From assembly GCA_002428885.1 (NCBI GenBank), contig DIYE01000123.1:1-7663 (forward strand): a DNA stretch of 7,663 nt, written 5' to 3'. Positions 6,119 to 7,663 of the stretch are shown here, in pieces. This stretch comes from Alphaproteobacteria bacterium UBA6062 (GTDB lineage Bacteria; Pseudomonadota; Alphaproteobacteria; Sneathiellales; Sneathiellaceae). The position numbers and the translations under genes were made by a program. The first letter of the stretch is position 1. Every line of letters begins with the position of its first letter. The notes beneath the pieces are model-generated. The model saw only the letters and a list, made by a program, of their open reading frames with translations, did no database searches and was not told the origin of the DNA.

Positions 6119-7663
6119 ATGTACGATTATATTGTCGTCGGAGGTGGATCCGGTGGTTCAGTGGTTGCCAGCCGCCTTTCCGAAGATCCGTCCATCAAAG
6201 TCTGCCTGCTGGAAGCCGGCGGGCCGGATAAAAGCATTCTGATCCATGCCCCGATCGGCACGGCAGCCATGCTGCCACGAAAAATCAATAACTGGGCTTT
6301 TGAGACCGTTCCGCAACCGGGCCTCAATGGCCGTAAGGGATATCAGCCTCGCGGCAAGACGCTGGGCGGTTCAAGCTCCATTAACGCCATGCTTTATGTG
6401 CGCGGGCATAAGTGGGATTATGATCACTGGGCCGGTCTCGGTAATCCAGGCTGGTCCTATGATGAGGTTCTTCCCTATTTCAAAAGAGCGGAGAACAATG
6501 AACGGGGCGGCGATGAGTTTCACGGAACCGGCGGCCCACTGAATGTCGCCGATCTGCGCTCTCCCATGAAAATCGGAGAGACATTTCTGAATGCGGCCAG
6601 GGAACTGCAATTCCCGATAAACAACGATTTTAACGGTCCGGAACAGGAAGGTGTCGGCTATTATCAAACCACCCAGAAAAATGGTGAAAGATGGAGTGCC
6701 GCTAAAGGATATCTAACACCTCACCTGGATCGCCCCAATCTTGAGGTTATCACCCACGCCACCGCTTCCCGCATTTTGTTTGAAGGCAAGAAAGCCGTGG
6801 GTATTGAGTTTGTTCAGGGCGAGCAAAAACGGGAAATCCGGGCTAACCGCGAAATTATTCTGTCCGGCGGTGCCTTTGCAACGCCCCAGCTCCTGCTGCT
6901 GTCAGGCGTTGGTTCTCCGGATGATATCAAACCCTTTGGAATTGATATGGTTCACGAATTACCGGGCGTCGGACAAAACCTGCAGGATCATATCGACTAT
7001 GTGAGCGCCTACCGGTCAGATTCAGAAGACACCATGGGGATTAATTTCAAAGGCGCCATCAAGCTGATCAAAGCCATTTCGGAATGGCGCAGACAGCGTA
7101 CCGGTATGATCACCACCACGTTCGCAGAAACCGGGGCTTTCCTAAAATCATCACCAAACCTGGAGATCCCGGATTACCAGTTACATATGGTCATCGGTAT
7201 GCTGGATGATCATGCGCGAAAAACCAATCTTGGCAACGGCTTTAGTTGCCATTGCTGTGTTCTTCGCCCCAAAAGCCGGGGAACGGTTGGTCTCAACTCA
7301 ACCAACCCAACAGATGTACCGAAAATTGATCCCAAATTCCTGGATCATGAGGATGATGTCAAAACCCTGCTCGCCGGCGTCAAGGAAATGGAGCGTATTC
7401 TGCATGCCCCGGCTTTTGACGGCATCCGCGGAAAAGCGCTCTATCCGGTTGATCTGGACTCTGATGAGGCCATTATCGAAGCCCTGCGGAACAAGGCGGA
7501 TACGGTTTATCATCCGGTCGGTAGCTGCAAGATGGGAACCGATGACATGGCCGTTGTTGATCCGGAACTGAAGGTGCATGGTCTGGAAGGCTTGCGCATT
7601 GCGGATGCTTCCATCATGCCGACCCTGATCGGCGGGAACACAAATGCCCCGACCATTATGATT
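6119..7663 (+). CDS. GMC-family FAD oxidoreductase (choline/alcohol dehydrogenase-like), 3' end outside window
   Basis: The frame is open for 515 codons to the right edge. The flavin-binding motif GGGSGG lies at 8-13 with Glu32 after the second strand. GMC signature 1 is at 78-96 (RGKTLGGSSSINAM then LYVRG), and signature 2 at 251-265 (GAFATPQLLLLSGVG). The catalytic pair is His465 in YHPVGSCKMG and Asn509 in GGNTNAPT, 44 residues apart as in choline oxidase. The family oxidises alcohols such as choline, aliphatic alcohols or polyethylene glycol to aldehydes, with electrons passed to a quinone or similar acceptor. The protein resembles the BetA/AlkJ branch, but the substrate cannot be assigned. 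Family length of about 530-550 implies that only some 15-35 residues are missing. It lies 44 bases after the AraC-type gene and probably belongs to the same transcript or regulon. Confidence 0.95.
   Translation, partial: MYDYIVVGGGSGGSVVASRLSEDPSIKVCLLEAGGPDKSILIHAPIGTAAMLPRKINNWAFETVPQPGLNGRKGYQPRGKTLGGSSSINAMLYVRGHKWDYDHWAGLGNPGWSYDEVLPYFKRAENNERGGDEFHGTGGPLNVADLRSPMKIGETFLNAARELQFPINNDFNGPEQEGVGYYQTTQKNGERWSAAKGYLTPHLDRPNLEVITHATASRILFEGKKAVGIEFVQGEQKREIRANREIILSGGAFATPQLLLLSGVGSPDDIKPFGIDMVHELPGVGQNLQDHIDYVSAYRSDSEDTMGINFKGAIKLIKAISEWRRQRTGMITTTFAETGAFLKSSPNLEIPDYQLHMVIGMLDDHARKTNLGNGFSCHCCVLRPKSRGTVGLNSTNPTDVPKIDPKFLDHEDDVKTLLAGVKEMERILHAPAFDGIRGKALYPVDLDSDEAIIEALRNKADTVYHPVGSCKMGTDDMAVVDPELKVHGLEGLRIADASIMPTLIGGNTNAPTIMI

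Noticed and set aside
7206..7571. Plus-strand open frame of 121 codons within the GMC gene
   Set aside because: It is a different frame of the GMC dehydrogenase, whose catalytic His motif is encoded here; the alternative translation shows no family features.

Overview
The window looks like a chromosomal metabolic locus from a Gram-negative bacterium, most likely an alphaproteobacterium. I infer this from the moderate GC content, the gene families and the general look of the proteins; no rRNA, tRNA or taxon marker is present. I see no mobile element, CRISPR array or phage gene. Coding density is very high: no gene-free stretch exceeds about 110 bases.

The layout is divergent around a short intergenic region at 5194-5282. 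Leftward (minus strand), in transcription order, are a DadA-type FAD amino-acid/amine dehydrogenase (5193-3940), a molybdopterin/Fe4S4 oxidoreductase of unassigned substrate (3841-1820), two tandem GFA-family zinc proteins (1801-1382 and 1272-865), and a type-2 glycerate kinase (881 to beyond the left edge). Rightward (plus strand) are an AraC-family regulator with a cupin-like sensor domain (5283-6074) and, 44 bases downstream, a GMC-family flavin alcohol/choline-type dehydrogenase (6119 to beyond the right edge, probably lacking only its last few residues).

The gaps within the leftward group are small (18 bases between the Mo enzyme and the first GFA gene, a 17-base overlap between the second GFA gene and the kinase), so most of it probably forms one transcription unit. 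The roughly 100-base gaps before the Mo enzyme and before the second GFA gene leave room for internal promoters.

My inference is that this is an inducible catabolic cluster controlled by the AraC-type regulator. Two flavin dehydrogenases would oxidise an alcohol and an amine or D-amino acid, GFA-type proteins and a formate-dehydrogenase-like Mo enzyme would deal with small aldehyde or C1 products, and glycerate kinase would pass a C3 product (glycerate) into glycolysis. Family assignments are strong; substrates and the pathway order are hypotheses. The least explained component is the stand-alone Mo oxidoreductase next to duplicated GFA genes.
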